A DNA stretch of 46,245 bases from Halocynthiibacter namhaensis (GTDB taxonomy: Bacteria > Pseudomonadota > Alphaproteobacteria > Rhodobacterales > Rhodobacteraceae). Below, piece by piece: positions 23,751 to 33,168 of the stretch. Each line of letters begins with the position of its first letter. Position 1 is the stretch's first letter. A model generated the notes under the pieces. It was given only the letters and a program-made list of their open reading frames with translations, searched no databases and was not told where the DNA came from. The stretch lies in NCBI RefSeq assembly GCF_000812685.1, contig NZ_JWIF01000023.1:1-46245 (forward strand), written 5' to 3'. A program made the translations under genes and the position numbers.

Positions 23751-25564
23751 CAGCTGTTTTTCTCACGCTTCTTTATGCCGGATTTGATGTTGCCAAAAAT
23801 ATCCGGTTTGTGACCATGGCTGCGCATAATTGCATATTGCTGCATGAAGGTGATTGTGTTGTTCGCAATCCAGTAAAGAACCAGACCAGAGGCAAAGCCG
23901 CCCAACATGAACATGAAAACCCAAGGCATCCAAGCAAAGATCATCTGTTGTGTCGGATCAGTTGGAGCAGGGTTCAACTTCTGTTGTAACCACATTGAGA
24001 TACCCAACAGGATCGGCAGAACACCAAGCGAAATAAACACAAGAATGCTGCTTGGATCTGGCGCTGCGAATGGCAGCAACCCAAAGAGATTCAAGATCGA
24101 ACTTGGGTCAGGCGCGGACAGATCGCGGATCCAGCCAATCCACGAAGCGTGGCGCAGTTCCAAGGTTACAAAGATCACTTTATACAACGAGAAGAAGATC
24201 GGAATTTGCACAAGGATCGGCAAACACCCAGCAGCTGGGTTCACTTTCTTTTCCTTGTACAGCTTCATCATTTCTTGCTGCAGTTTTTGACGATCATCGC
24301 CTGCTTTTTCTTTCAGCTTTTCCATTTCGGGTTGGATTTCTTTCATCCGCGCCATGGAAACATAAGATTTATACGCAAGCGGCAGAACCATCGCCTTGAT
24401 TACAAGTGTCAGCGCGATAATCGCCCAACCCATATTACCAATCAAACCATTCAGCGTATGCAGCAGCCAGAAAATCGGTTTCGTGAAGAACGAGAACCAA
24501 CCCCAATCGATGCTATCGATATAATCTGTGACCCCTTCTTCGCGCTCATAGTTGCGAATGGTTTCCCATTCTTTCGCACCGGCAAACAAACGTGTCTCGA
24601 TGGCTTCTTCTGTGCCTGCAGCAACCGAAATCGTCGGCAGCAGCGTTTCAGCGATATAGATTTCACGCCCATCAATATAACGTTCCTTCGCAGTGAAGGC
24701 TTGGCCAACACCTGGGATCAACGTCGTCATCCAATAGTGATCGGTGAAACCAATCCAGCCGTCGTTCTCGACTGTGGTGATTTCAGCGCGCGAACCTTCT
24801 GCGGGGACATAATCAAGCTCGGTGATATCATCATAATCAGTCTCCTCACGGATCCCGTCTGCATTACGGATCGCGCCTTCATGGAGAATGAAAAAACCCT
24901 TCAAATCTTTTGGCTCACCGTGGCGCGCAATCAAAGCATAAGGCGCAAGGGCTGCAGTGGTATCGCTGTTGTTGGTGACTGACTGGCGGATCGTGAACAT
25001 GTAGTTCTCGTCAACTGACATTGTACGACGGAACACTTGGCCAACGCCATTGTCCCAGATCAAGGTAACAGGCGTCTCCGCCGTCAGAACTTCGCCACTT
25101 TCAACTGACCAAATCGTGGATGGGCCAGGAACATTTTCCGTCGTCAAAACACTGCCTTGCAGCGGACGCCAACCATGTTGGGCGTAATAAGGCGCATCAC
25201 TTCCATCGGGCGATAACAAAGTCACAACATCAGAATCATCCGCCTGTGTTTCGCGGTAATCATTCAAACGCAGGTCATCGATCCGACCGCCGCGTAGGGA
25301 CAAAGACCCCGTCACACGTGCCGTCTGAATGTCCAAACGCGGTGCTTCGACTTGAGTTTCAACCCCGGTATCAACGACCGCCGCAACTTGACCGTCTGTT
25401 GCGGAAACAGTGCCAGATCCCGTCAGTTCAGTGCTTGCCACGATTTCTGTTGCATTTGGATCAACATCGACAGGCTGTTCTGCTGGGAAAAAATATGTCC
25501 AAGACAGCATAACAAGCCCGCTCAAAGCGATAGCTAGAATGAGATTCTTATTCTGGTCGTCCAT
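23750..25564 (-). CDS. yidC: Membrane protein insertase YidC
   Basis: Inserts and folds inner-membrane proteins, alone or with SecYEG. 604 residues of the Gram-negative layout: an N-terminal transmembrane anchor (about 7-26, LILAIALSGLVMLSWTYFF), a large periplasmic beta-domain (about 60-345) and the conserved five-helix C-terminal region (about 350-590) with MKEIQPEMEKLKEK, NPAAGCLPILVQIPIFFSLY and LYWIANN. The hydrophilic-groove arginine is expected in the K-A-MVLPLAYKSYVSMARM region. It lies in the rpmH-rnpA-yidD-yidC order but with ttcA and an EAL gene in between. Confidence 0.97.
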   Translation of the reverse strand: MDDQNKNLILAIALSGLVMLSWTYFFPAEQPVDVDPNATEIVASTELTGSGTVSATDGQVAAVVDTGVETQVEAPRLDIQTARVTGSLSLRGGRIDDLRLNDYRETQADDSDVVTLLSPDGSDAPYYAQHGWRPLQGSVLTTENVPGPSTIWSVESGEVLTAETPVTLIWDNGVGQVFRRTMSVDENYMFTIRQSVTNNSDTTAALAPYALIARHGEPKDLKGFFILHEGAIRNADGIREETDYDDITELDYVPAEGSRAEITTVENDGWIGFTDHYWMTTLIPGVGQAFTAKERYIDGREIYIAETLLPTISVAAGTEEAIETRLFAGAKEWETIRNYEREEGVTDYIDSIDWGWFSFFTKPIFWLLHTLNGLIGNMGWAIIALTLVIKAMVLPLAYKSYVSMARMKEIQPEMEKLKEKAGDDRQKLQQEMMKLYKEKKVNPAAGCLPILVQIPIFFSLYKVIFVTLELRHASWIGWIRDLSAPDPSSILNLFGLLPFAAPDPSSILVFISLGVLPILLGISMWLQQKLNPAPTDPTQQMIFAWMPWVFMFMLGGFASGLVLYWIANNTITFMQQYAIMRSHGHKPDIFGNIKSGIKKREKNS

Positions 25565-25713
25565 GCGATCCCGCCCATATTCCCTGTTAAAACTCTGAAC
25601 GGGTTGAACAAGCCTAGGGGCAAAAGGTCAAGCGATTTCGGTCGAATTCACACCCAAACTGGAAGAACAAGCCCGTTTTCGCGCAGTTTCATCGGATTAG
25701 CAAACCTGCTCAG

Positions 25714-27264
25714 TCATCCAAGTTTACCACCGATGCGCAATGTCGCGTTCAACTTGGCTTCATGAACACCGATCCAGGCCGGAAGATCCTCCAGCGGCAT
25801 GGGGCGCGCCACGCCAAACCCCTGCACATGACCACAACCAAGTTGAGCAAGCATTGCGTGTTCCCCCGGTGTTTCAACCCCTTCCGCCAGGGTTTCCAAT
25901 TGAAGCTGTTCTGCCATGGTCAAAATCGCGGAAATCATACGTTGTTGAGATTGATCTTCATCCACCTTGGATACGAAGGACCGGTCAATCTTCAAGCGCC
26001 CAATTGCAAAACGTCGGATACTCGAGATCGAGGCATGCCCTGTGCCGAAATCATCTAGGTCAATGTAACACCCAAGTTCCGACAAACCTTTGATGTTGCG
26101 AGAGATCATATCCCCATCATGGTCGGCGATGACGTTTTCTAAGATCTCGATGCCCAAGCGCTGCGGGGCAAGATCAAAACGATCCAATTCCCAGCGAATT
26201 CGCTCGACCAAGCGCGGATCTCGCAATTCAGCGTCTGAAAAGTTCACGCCCATCACGGGGATAACAGTGCCAGCTTCGTCAAGCGACTTCAGAGCTGTCA
26301 ATGCGTGGTATAAAATGACCTCGCCAAGTCGCCCAGATAGACCGCATGCATCAATAATAGGCAAAAAGTCTGACGGGGGCACCACCCCGCGGTCAGGGTG
26401 GATCCAACGGGCCAAGGCTTCCACGCCAGTCACTTTACCCGTGTTTGTAGAGACTTGCGGCTGATACCACGGCCGTATTTCACCATTCGACAACGCCTTT
26501 TCAATACGCGCACGTAATTCTGGGTCTGGCATAATTTCCAGCTGCATTTCTTGGGTGAAGGCGCGAATTGACCCTGCCCCCTGTTGTTTCGCATGCCGCA
26601 AGGCCACCGCCGTTGCATCGAGCAACGCCTCAGCACCGTTACGTGGGCTACGAGACAGCAAGCAAAAACCCGTGCAAGCGGTTAAGTGTACATTCATGTT
26701 TTTGAGAACCAAGGGTTCCTCGATGGCTTCGTGCAATCGCGCCGCTAATTGAATCATCGCTTCGAGATCAATCCTGCGAATAGGCGAAAGACCCAGGATA
26801 AATCCACTTCGTCCGTTGCGCGCAAGAACGTCCGAACTGCGCAAAACCGACTGCATTCGCCCAGTAACTTTCTGCAGGATTTCATCACTAGCTTCCTCGC
26901 CAAGTCGGGCAGCCAATCCACGAAAGTCGTCAAGTTCCACCGCCACACAGGCAGTAGAACTGCCCGAGGTTCTCGCCCCAGAGATCCATTCGTCAAGAGC
27001 TTGGGTCAATCCACTTTTCAACACCAATCCCGTGGTCGCATCGCGCGGAACCTCTGCAAACCCAAGCGACTTCGAATGCATGATGGAATAATACAAAAGC
27101 GGGATCAGGACGGCCACCGTCACCAATCCGACATCCCCAAACAGTCGATTTGCGGCAAGCATAACCACCGGCAACAGCACAACCCCATGTCGGATGTTCC
27201 GCTGCAAATCTTGGCCGATGATACGCTTAATCTGGAAGAATGGATTACTGGATTTATTTCGCAT
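25714..27264 (-). CDS. Membrane-bound EAL phosphodiesterase with degenerate GGDEF domain
   Basis: 516 residues: two N-terminal transmembrane helices (about 25-60), a GGDEF-like domain (about 75-235) in which the signature is replaced by NGRSGF so diguanylate cyclase activity is unlikely, and a full EAL domain (about 255-505). The catalytic set of EAL looks intact: EALARW, VNFSD, EILEN, DDFGTG, LKIDRSF, LAEGVET and VQGFGVARPM. So it probably hydrolyses cyclic di-GMP, with the degenerate GGDEF as a possible GTP sensor. The ATG at 27264 is preferred over a TTG at 27312. It sits between ttcA and yidC in an otherwise translation and membrane-insertion cluster. Confidence 0.88.
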   Translation of the reverse strand: MRNKSSNPFFQIKRIIGQDLQRNIRHGVVLLPVVMLAANRLFGDVGLVTVAVLIPLLYYSIMHSKSLGFAEVPRDATTGLVLKSGLTQALDEWISGARTSGSSTACVAVELDDFRGLAARLGEEASDEILQKVTGRMQSVLRSSDVLARNGRSGFILGLSPIRRIDLEAMIQLAARLHEAIEEPLVLKNMNVHLTACTGFCLLSRSPRNGAEALLDATAVALRHAKQQGAGSIRAFTQEMQLEIMPDPELRARIEKALSNGEIRPWYQPQVSTNTGKVTGVEALARWIHPDRGVVPPSDFLPIIDACGLSGRLGEVILYHALTALKSLDEAGTVIPVMGVNFSDAELRDPRLVERIRWELDRFDLAPQRLGIEILENVIADHDGDMISRNIKGLSELGCYIDLDDFGTGHASISSIRRFAIGRLKIDRSFVSKVDEDQSQQRMISAILTMAEQLQLETLAEGVETPGEHAMLAQLGCGHVQGFGVARPMPLEDLPAWIGVHEAKLNATLRIGGKLG

Positions 27265-27340
27265 AGTTTCGCCTTGATTGTCCCCACCGAAAATGTCGAG
27301 GAATTCAACCAAACTTTAGCGCCTGTTTTTCAGGTATCCA

Positions 27341-28222
27341 TTAACGCAGCTGAGGAACTTGTGTCTCATTTTCTTCAATTTCACCCGATCCGGCTTCCTT
27401 TCGACGGATAAGCCCCGCAAAATCGAACAAAGCTGGGTCCAACAAATGCGAAGGTCGAGCATTCATCAACGCGCGAAACATCACCTGACGTCGCCCGGGA
27501 CTGTTCTTTTCCCAACCATCCAAAATGCCCTTAACCTGTTGGCGCTGCAGCCCATCTTGTGAGCCGCATAGATCACAGGGAATCACGGGATACTTCATGG
27601 CAGAGGAAAATTTCTCGCAATCGGCTTCGGCCACATGTGCCAACGGGCGATAGACGAAAAGATCACCTTCCTCGTTCACCAGTTTCGGGGGCATCGTTGC
27701 CAACCTCCCCCCATGAAACAAGTTCATGAAGAATGTCTCCAATATGTCATCCCGGTGGTGGCCCAAAACAACCGCCGAGCAACCTTCTTCGCGCGCGATA
27801 CGATACAGATTCCCGCGCCGCAGACGTGAGCAAAGCGCGCAATATGTGCGCCCAGCTGGAACTTTATCTTTTACAATCGAATAGGTGTCTTCATAGACAA
27901 CCTTATGAGGTACCTGCATTTTTTCTAGGAATTCAGGCAATACAGTGGCCGGAAAGCCCGGCTGACCCTGATCAAGATTACAGGCCAATAACTCCACCGG
28001 CAGCAACCCGCGCCATTTCAATTCGTGCAGGACGGCAAGCATCGTGTAACTGTCTTTACCGCCAGAAAGGCAGACCAGCCAGCGCGTACCGGGCTCAATC
28101 ATCCCGTATTGTTCAATCGCCTCCCGCGTGGCGCGTACAATGCGCTTGCGCAGCTTTTTGAACTCAGTGGTTGAGGGGGCGCCGTAAAACAGCGGGTGGA
28201 TATCATCAGCTTCATCATACAT
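27341..28222 (-). CDS. ttcA: tRNA 2-thiocytidine(32) synthetase
   Basis: Thiolates C32 of some tRNAs, using ATP and an iron-sulfur cluster. 293 residues with the PP-loop SGGKDS (53-58), the cysteine pair CALC (Cys128, Cys131) and the third cluster cysteine in IPCDLCGSQ (Cys215/218). The [20 protein letters not shown] segment is diagnostic. The start ATG at 28222 fits. It follows yidD by 42 bases on the same strand. Confidence 0.94.
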   Translation of the reverse strand: MYDEADDIHPLFYGAPSTTEFKKLRKRIVRATREAIEQYGMIEPGTRWLVCLSGGKDSYTMLAVLHELKWRGLLPVELLACNLDQGQPGFPATVLPEFLEKMQVPHKVVYEDTYSIVKDKVPAGRTYCALCSRLRRGNLYRIAREEGCSAVVLGHHRDDILETFFMNLFHGGRLATMPPKLVNEEGDLFVYRPLAHVAEADCEKFSSAMKYPVIPCDLCGSQDGLQRQQVKGILDGWEKNSPGRRQVMFRALMNARPSHLLDPALFDFAGLIRRKEAGSGEIEENETQVPQLR

Positions 28223-28264
28223 GCGCCTGCAATAGTAGATGAAACGCTTTGCTGCAAGCGTGCT

Positions 28265-28516
28265 TCAGTGATGATCTTTGGGCTGCTCAATCCGTTTTGG
28301 CGGCACAGGATCGTAACCCTCACCTCCCCAAGGGTGACAGCGAAAGATGCGGCGTACTGTCAACCATGTGCCTTTGAAAGCACCATGTTTTTCAAGCGCT
28401 TCCATAGAATATGCGGAACATGTGGGTTGAAACCGGCACCCATGACCAACCCACGGAGACAACAGAAGGCGATAGGCACGCACCGGCAAAGAGACAATGA
28501 ACGCGAGCGGGGTCAT
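28265..28516 (-). CDS. yidD: Membrane protein insertion efficiency factor YidD
   Basis: A small peripheral membrane protein that helps YidC-dependent insertion. 83 residues with the family signature [16 protein letters not shown], and [17 protein letters not shown] near the C-terminus. The ATG at 28516 is one base after the rnpA stop; a longer frame to 28627 overlaps rnpA and is not credible. Conserved order rpmH-rnpA-yidD supports it. Confidence 0.95.
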   Translation of the reverse strand: MTPLAFIVSLPVRAYRLLLSPWVGHGCRFQPTCSAYSMEALEKHGAFKGTWLTVRRIFRCHPWGGEGYDPVPPKRIEQPKDHH

Positions 28517-28517
28517 G

Positions 28518-28973
28518 TTATGCACCCTCGGCCGTTTCAAGCGCGTTTGACTTGGGCCGCGCTGGTTTAGGGTTGTGTAGCTTCCCCAGCGCCTTACGCA
28601 AATCCTTGCGCAACTCAAGAAAGTCACGTTCCGCTGTCACTTTCGCACGCCCAATCAACACGTAATCGCAACCATCGCGCCCGCTTTCGGGCAGCTCAAG
28701 CCGAGCGATCTCACGCAAGCGGCGCTTAGCACGATTGCGTGCAACTGCATTCCCAACCTTTTTGGAACAGGTGTAACCAATGCGCATGCCGTCTGCTTCA
28801 TCCGGCTGGCGCGTTCGCATCTGCAGTATGAACGCCGGCGCAACCGCGCGTTTTGCGCGTGCGACTTTCAAAAAGTCACGCCGCTTTTGCAATACGGACA
28901 GGCAAGCGGAAACCGCCGTAGGCGTTTCCACCTCGGCGGTTGCAACTTTCATCTCAGCATTGGGCGTAATCAT
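28518..28973 (-). CDS. rnpA: Ribonuclease P protein component
   Basis: Protein subunit of RNase P, which trims the 5' leader of tRNA precursors. 151 residues with the family core: [19 protein letters not shown], the RNA-binding motif [10 protein letters not shown], and [11 protein letters not shown]. The ATG at 28973 follows the rpmH stop by 25 bases; a TTG at 29030 in the same frame would overlap rpmH and is not chosen. The N-terminal 25 residues and the basic C-terminal tail are not conserved. Confidence 0.94.
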   Translation of the reverse strand: MITPNAEMKVATAEVETPTAVSACLSVLQKRRDFLKVARAKRAVAPAFILQMRTRQPDEADGMRIGYTCSKKVGNAVARNRAKRRLREIARLELPESGRDGCDYVLIGRAKVTAERDFLELRKDLRKALGKLHNPKPARPKSNALETAEGA

Positions 28974-28998
28974 CGGGGTATCCCGCTCGCCCAAGTCT

Positions 28999-29133
28999 TT
29001 ATGCGCTGAGTTCAGCACGGCCTTTAGCACGGCGCGCGTTGATGATTTTACGGCCAGCTTTAGTCGCCATGCGTGCGCGGAAACCGTGGCGGCGTTTACG
29101 AACGAGGTTCGAAGGTTGGTATGTGCGTTTCAT
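28999..29133 (-). CDS. rpmH: 50S ribosomal protein L34
   Basis: A 44-residue, very basic ribosomal protein. The frame starts [20 protein letters not shown] and ends GRAELSA before a TAA at 28999-29001, matching L34 along its full length. It is first in the rpmH-rnpA-yidD cluster, with a promoter about 70-100 bases upstream. Confidence 0.97.
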   Translation of the reverse strand: MKRTYQPSNLVRKRRHGFRARMATKAGRKIINARRAKGRAELSA

Positions 29134-29203
29134 AGCGCGTCTCCATCATATTAGCTTGCGAGATCCAAAACAGATTCGAAAGCTCCAAAATCTCTGAACC
29201 CGG

Positions 29204-29232
29204 TCTTTAGGAGGCTTAGGCCGGGAAGTCAA
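29204..29232 (-). promoter_or_regulatory. Candidate sigma-70 promoter for rpmH-rnpA operon
   Basis: On the minus strand TTGACT (29227-29232) and TAAAGA (29204-29209) are separated by 17 bases. The -35 box is near consensus; the -10 box is weaker. The spacing and position, about 70 bases before the rpmH ATG, fit. The rest of the roughly 350-base gap up to the TVP38 gene at 29488 shows no gene that I can support. Confidence 0.5.
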
Positions 29233-29487
29233 TTCATGCATCCCGCTTTTGTCCCTTCAAGTCAGAACTTTCTGCATGAAAGGTCATATCGCCACTATTA
29301 GGTGCCTAGGAAAGGTCCAAATGTTGCAGTGTCGCGCCTAAACACCATCTAACTATTACAGTTTCACCCGGTTTTCCATCCTTCTAGATTCGTTTCCTTC
29401 ACCCTTGTTCACCCCTGCGTGAGGCCCCTGTCACTTTACACCAGAACACCGCATATTGTGATGAATACAAATAGATGGATCCACCTG

Positions 29488-30207
29488 ATGTCTGAACAAG
29501 CCCCCCCACATACAGCGCAACGCCTGCTTCCTCTGCTGGTGATTCTTGTCGTTGCCGCCGTTGGGGCGTTTACTTTGCGTGACCATCTTAACTTTGAGAC
29601 TCTAGCCGCAAATCGTGAGACCCTCGCGGCTTTTCGTGACAATCATTACCTTCTTGCTGCGATCATATTTATTGCAATTTATGTTGTGATTGTTGCGTTT
29701 TCATTACCAGGCGCGACGATTGCCACCTTGACTGGCGGCTTCCTGTTTGGTGTCTTCCCCGGCGCATTGTTCAACATTTCGGCTGCCACCTTTGGCGCGG
29801 TGGTAATCTTCTTGGCCGCCAGATGGGGATTGGGCGAAAAGCTCGCTGCCAAAATGGAAGGCGCTGACGGCACGATCAAGAAGATCAAAGACGGCATTGA
29901 CGAAAACCAATGGTCTATGCTGTTTCTAATCCGCTTGGTTCCCGCAGTTCCCTTCTTCATCGCCAACCTTATTCCTGCCCTTGTGGGCGTGTCCTTATGG
30001 CGTTTTGTGGTCTCTACATTCCTAGGAATCATCCCAGGTGGCCTTGTTTACACGTCTGTCGGGGCGGGCCTTGGCGAAGTATTTGATCGCCAAGAAACCC
30101 CTGATCTCGGTGTCATCTTTGAACCGCACATCTCATTCCCGATCCTCGGCCTTTGCGCCCTCGCCGCTTTGCCAATCCTGCTTAAAGCTCTATCGAAAAA
30201 GGCCTAA
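29488..30207 (+). CDS. TVP38/TMEM64 (SNARE-associated, DedA-like) family membrane protein
   Basis: 239 residues with about five to six hydrophobic segments and the VTT domain (about 55-190): FSLPGATIATLTGGFLFG, then FLIRLVPAVPFFIANLIPAL, the re-entrant loop motifs of this superfamily, which is thought to include lipid scramblases and transporters. The substrate is unknown. The start is set at the ATG at 29488; another in-frame ATG at 29461 is possible. It ends three bases before a flavin disulfide reductase gene, an association seen often in proteobacteria. Confidence 0.85.
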   Translation: MSEQAPPHTAQRLLPLLVILVVAAVGAFTLRDHLNFETLAANRETLAAFRDNHYLLAAIIFIAIYVVIVAFSLPGATIATLTGGFLFGVFPGALFNISAATFGAVVIFLAARWGLGEKLAAKMEGADGTIKKIKDGIDENQWSMLFLIRLVPAVPFFIANLIPALVGVSLWRFVVSTFLGIIPGGLVYTSVGAGLGEVFDRQETPDLGVIFEPHISFPILGLCALAALPILLKALSKKA

Positions 30208-30210
30208 CCT

Positions 30211-31629
30211 ATGAAACGCATCAAAACTGACCTTTGTATTATCGGTGCCGGATCCGGCGGGCTTTCTGTTGCCGCGGGTGCTGTACAAATGGGTGCCGAT
30301 GTCGTGCTAATCGAAGGTCACAAAATGGGTGGCGACTGCTTGAACTACGGTTGCGTGCCATCAAAAGCCTTAATAGCAGCCGGAAAGGCAGCCCACGCAA
30401 TGGAAGCTGGTGACCCGTTTGGGGTGACGGCGGCAGCGCCAAAGATCGACTTCAACCGTGCAAAAGCGCATGTCGCCGATGTTGTGAAAACCATTGAACC
30501 CCATGATTCCGTAGAACGTTTCGAAGGCCTAGGCGTCAACGTTATTCAAGAATATGGGCGATTCATTTCACCAACAGAAATTCAAGCTGGAGACACGATC
30601 ATCGCCGCACGTCGATTTGTTATTGCGACGGGCTCATCCCCTCTCCTGCCCCCAATCCCGGGCTTGGACACTGTCCCCTACGACACAAATGAAACCATTT
30701 TCGAACAAACCAAACGCCCGGATCACTTGCTTATCATTGGCGGCGGCCCCATCGGTATGGAAATGGCGCAAGCCCATCGACGGCTAGGCTGCCAAGTCAC
30801 TGTCATCGAAGGCGGAAAGGCCTTGGGCAAAGATGACCCCGAGATGGCTGAAATCGTTTTGCGAAATCTAAAATCGGAAGGCATCGAAATTGCCGAGGAT
30901 GCCCTCGCATCTGAAATTCGCGGCGCTGCGGGTGCCATTGAGGTAAAAACTCATGATGGGCGCGTGTTCAAAGGCACACATCTATTGATGGCCGTAGGGC
31001 GCAAGTCAAACATCGAACGCCTTGACCTGGAGATCGCCGAAATTGAAGTTGAAAACAACCTCATCAAGGTGGACGCGGGATTGCGCACAAGCAACCGCAA
31101 GGTCTACGCGATCGGGGACGTGGCATCGCCGTTACAGTTTACGCATGTCGCAGGCTACCACGCAGGGATTGTCATCCGATCGGCTTTAACAGCGATGCCA
31201 GCAAAGGCACGCACATATCACATTCCTTGGGCAACATATACCGATCCGGAATTAGCCCAGGTCGGCCTGACAGAAGCCGAAGCGCGCGAAAAATATGGGG
31301 CGAAACTGGAAGTTCTAAGATTCGATTTTAGCGGCAATGACCGTCTTATTGCCGACGGAAAAGCACGCGGCTTGATCAAAGTCATGGTCGTCAAAGGAAA
31401 GCCCGTCGGCGCATCAATCGCAGGCCCCCAAGCTGGCGAACTGATAAACACTTGGGCGCTGGTCATTGCCAATGGGTTGAAAATTGGTGCCGTCGCCGCA
31501 ATGGTTGCACCCTATCCGACAGTTTCGGAAATAAATAAGCGCGTAGCGGGTGTTTACTATTCGCCCAGATTATTCGAATCTAACACAGTAAAGCGTGTTG
31601 TACGGGCGGTTCAAAAATGGCTCCCCTAA
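30211..31629 (+). CDS. MerA-like FAD-dependent disulfide reductase
   Basis: 472 residues of the pyridine nucleotide-disulfide oxidoreductase class I: FAD motif GAGSGGLSVAAGA (12-24), redox pair in GDCLNYGC (Cys43, Cys48), NAD(P) motif GGGPIGMEMAQAH near 176, and a C-terminal dimerisation domain with APYPTVSEINKR. It lacks the N-terminal metal-binding domain and the C-terminal Cys pair of mercuric reductase, and the usual His-Glu of lipoamide dehydrogenase is replaced (Tyr-Pro-Thr context). So neither mercury reduction nor lipoamide oxidation can be assumed. The TVP38 partner upstream suggests a membrane-linked redox role. Confidence 0.83.
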   Translation: MKRIKTDLCIIGAGSGGLSVAAGAVQMGADVVLIEGHKMGGDCLNYGCVPSKALIAAGKAAHAMEAGDPFGVTAAAPKIDFNRAKAHVADVVKTIEPHDSVERFEGLGVNVIQEYGRFISPTEIQAGDTIIAARRFVIATGSSPLLPPIPGLDTVPYDTNETIFEQTKRPDHLLIIGGGPIGMEMAQAHRRLGCQVTVIEGGKALGKDDPEMAEIVLRNLKSEGIEIAEDALASEIRGAAGAIEVKTHDGRVFKGTHLLMAVGRKSNIERLDLEIAEIEVENNLIKVDAGLRTSNRKVYAIGDVASPLQFTHVAGYHAGIVIRSALTAMPAKARTYHIPWATYTDPELAQVGLTEAEAREKYGAKLEVLRFDFSGNDRLIADGKARGLIKVMVVKGKPVGASIAGPQAGELINTWALVIANGLKIGAVAAMVAPYPTVSEINKRVAGVYYSPRLFESNTVKRVVRAVQKWLP

Positions 31630-31647
31630 TCACTTGGGTGAAATAAA

Positions 31648-33033
31648 ATGGGTCTAAATACTCTCTCTGGACGTTTCCTGATATTGACCGTCATCTTCGT
31701 GATGCTGGCCGAGATTATGATTTTTGTCCCTTCGATTGCGCGTTTCCGCGAAGATTATTTGCTTTTGCGCTTGGAACGCGCGCAGATCGCTTCACTGGCG
31801 GTTCTGGCAAACGACATGATCGATCCTGAACTGGAAGCCGAGCTGTTGGATTCTGCGGGCGTTTACAACGTGGTTCTGCGTCGCAACGATTCGAGCCAAC
31901 TTGTGCTGTCATCCCCCATGGACGCCATGGTCGACAGCAGGTTTGACCTGCGCGAGGCCCCGGCAACCACATTAATGTGGGACGCCGTGAAGCGTCTTTT
32001 TGACACACAGCCACGCGTCGTGACGCTTTTGGGTCAACCCGTGCGCGAAGGTGGGATGTTGATCGAAGTTACCATGAACACCGGTAGGTTGCGCATGGCG
32101 ATGATCGACTATGGCCTTAACATTTTGCTGCTGTCGGCGGTCATTTCAGCAATTACAGCCGTGCTGCTGTTTATTGCGGTGCGTGGCATCATCGTGCTTC
32201 CAATCAAGCGCGTTGTTTCTGTGATGCAGGCCTATGCCAGAGCGCCCGAGGACGCCCGCACCGTCATAATGCCTGATTCAAGCGTGCGAGAATTGCGTGA
32301 AGCTGAAGATGCCTTGGCTTCAATGCAGCAAGAAATCACAGGGGCATTGCGCCAAAAGGAACGTCTGGCGCAACTTGGTGGCGCAGTCGCCAAAATTAGC
32401 CACGACCTGCGCAATATCTTAACGGTAACTCAGCTGATGGCCGACCGTATGGAAGGCATTGAGGACCCAACGGTCAAGCGGATTGCGCCAAAGCTTATCA
32501 GCTCGGTCTCGCGTGCCGTTAATCTATGCGAAAGCACGCTGGCCTTTGGCAGAGCGGAAGAACCTACACCAAATCTCGATCAATTCGCCTTGCCCCCCCT
32601 TGTACGTGACGTGGTCGAAAGCGAACGCCTTGCCGCAGGGGCCGATTGCCCCGTGATCATCAAAGATGATGTCCCCGACACGATGAATATCATCGCGGAT
32701 GCAGAACAACTTCATCGCATTCTGTCTAACCTTGTGCGCAATGCTCGGCAAGCCGTCGCTGCCAACATGGATGCGGGCAGCGTCACCATTGGCGCATCCG
32801 AAACCGAACAAGAATGGTGCTTGCATGTCCAAGATACGGGGCCTGGCCTACCTGCCAAGGCCCGGGACAACCTATTCACAGCGTTTCAAGGGAACGCCCG
32901 GAAAGGTGGCACCGGGTTAGGCCTTACCATTTCAGCCGAATTGGTCCGCGGGCATGGTGGCCGACTTGAGCTTGCGGAAAGCAACGAAAATGGCACATGT
33001 TTTGCCATCTACCTCCCCAAAGAAACCGCTTAA
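31648..33033 (+). CDS. Membrane sensor histidine kinase
   Basis: 461 residues: transmembrane helices near 9-29 and 158-183 bracketing a periplasmic sensor of about 125 residues, a HAMP-like linker (about 184-235), a dimerisation box with the phospho-acceptor His in KISHDLRNILTV (about residue 252), and a HATPase domain with NLVRNARQAV (N box), DTGPGLP (G1) and GGTGLGLTIS (G2). No response regulator gene adjoins it, so it is an orphan kinase in this window. It follows the reductase by 18 bases, so the three genes from 29488 may form one unit. Confidence 0.9.
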   Translation: MGLNTLSGRFLILTVIFVMLAEIMIFVPSIARFREDYLLLRLERAQIASLAVLANDMIDPELEAELLDSAGVYNVVLRRNDSSQLVLSSPMDAMVDSRFDLREAPATTLMWDAVKRLFDTQPRVVTLLGQPVREGGMLIEVTMNTGRLRMAMIDYGLNILLLSAVISAITAVLLFIAVRGIIVLPIKRVVSVMQAYARAPEDARTVIMPDSSVRELREAEDALASMQQEITGALRQKERLAQLGGAVAKISHDLRNILTVTQLMADRMEGIEDPTVKRIAPKLISSVSRAVNLCESTLAFGRAEEPTPNLDQFALPPLVRDVVESERLAAGADCPVIIKDDVPDTMNIIADAEQLHRILSNLVRNARQAVAANMDAGSVTIGASETEQEWCLHVQDTGPGLPAKARDNLFTAFQGNARKGGTGLGLTISAELVRGHGGRLELAESNENGTCFAIYLPKETA

Positions 33034-33091
33034 ACAACGGGTCACACAGCCCATATATTTGCATGGGAAAAATGTTTACTTTTTGGGTAAG

Positions 33092-33168
33092 TGGTGGCGG
33101 TACAGGGATTTGAACCCCGGACACGCGGATTATGATTCCGCTGCTCTAACCAACTGAGCTATACCGCC
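33092..33168 (-). tRNA. tRNA-Met (CAT), elongator type
   Basis: The minus strand reads GGCGGTATAGCTCAGTTGGT at the 5' end and pairs with TACCGCC at the 3' end. The anticodon arm is GCGGA-ATCATAA-TCCGC, placing CAT as anticodon, and the T arm contains GGTTCAAATCC. The A discriminator and CCA are encoded (33092-33095). 77 nt including CCA. It has a regular 7-bp acceptor stem starting G1-C72, unlike initiator tRNA, which has a 1-72 mismatch, so it is the elongator methionine tRNA. Confidence 0.95.

Noticed and set aside
26749-27411. 220-codon plus-strand frame opposite the EAL gene
   Set aside because: It overlaps the EAL gene and has no recognised domain, and the EAL frame holds complete catalytic motifs.
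29134-29487. Replication origin near rpmH
   Set aside because: rpmH-rnpA lies near dnaA in some bacteria, but no clear cluster of DnaA boxes or dnaA/dnaN genes is seen here; the gap contains just a promoter candidate.
33092-33168. tRNA-Met as the phage attachment site for the island
   Set aside because: Integrases usually duplicate the tRNA 3' end, which here lies at 33092, on the side away from the island. No copy of the tRNA end was seen at the island's far border and no integrase is in the window.
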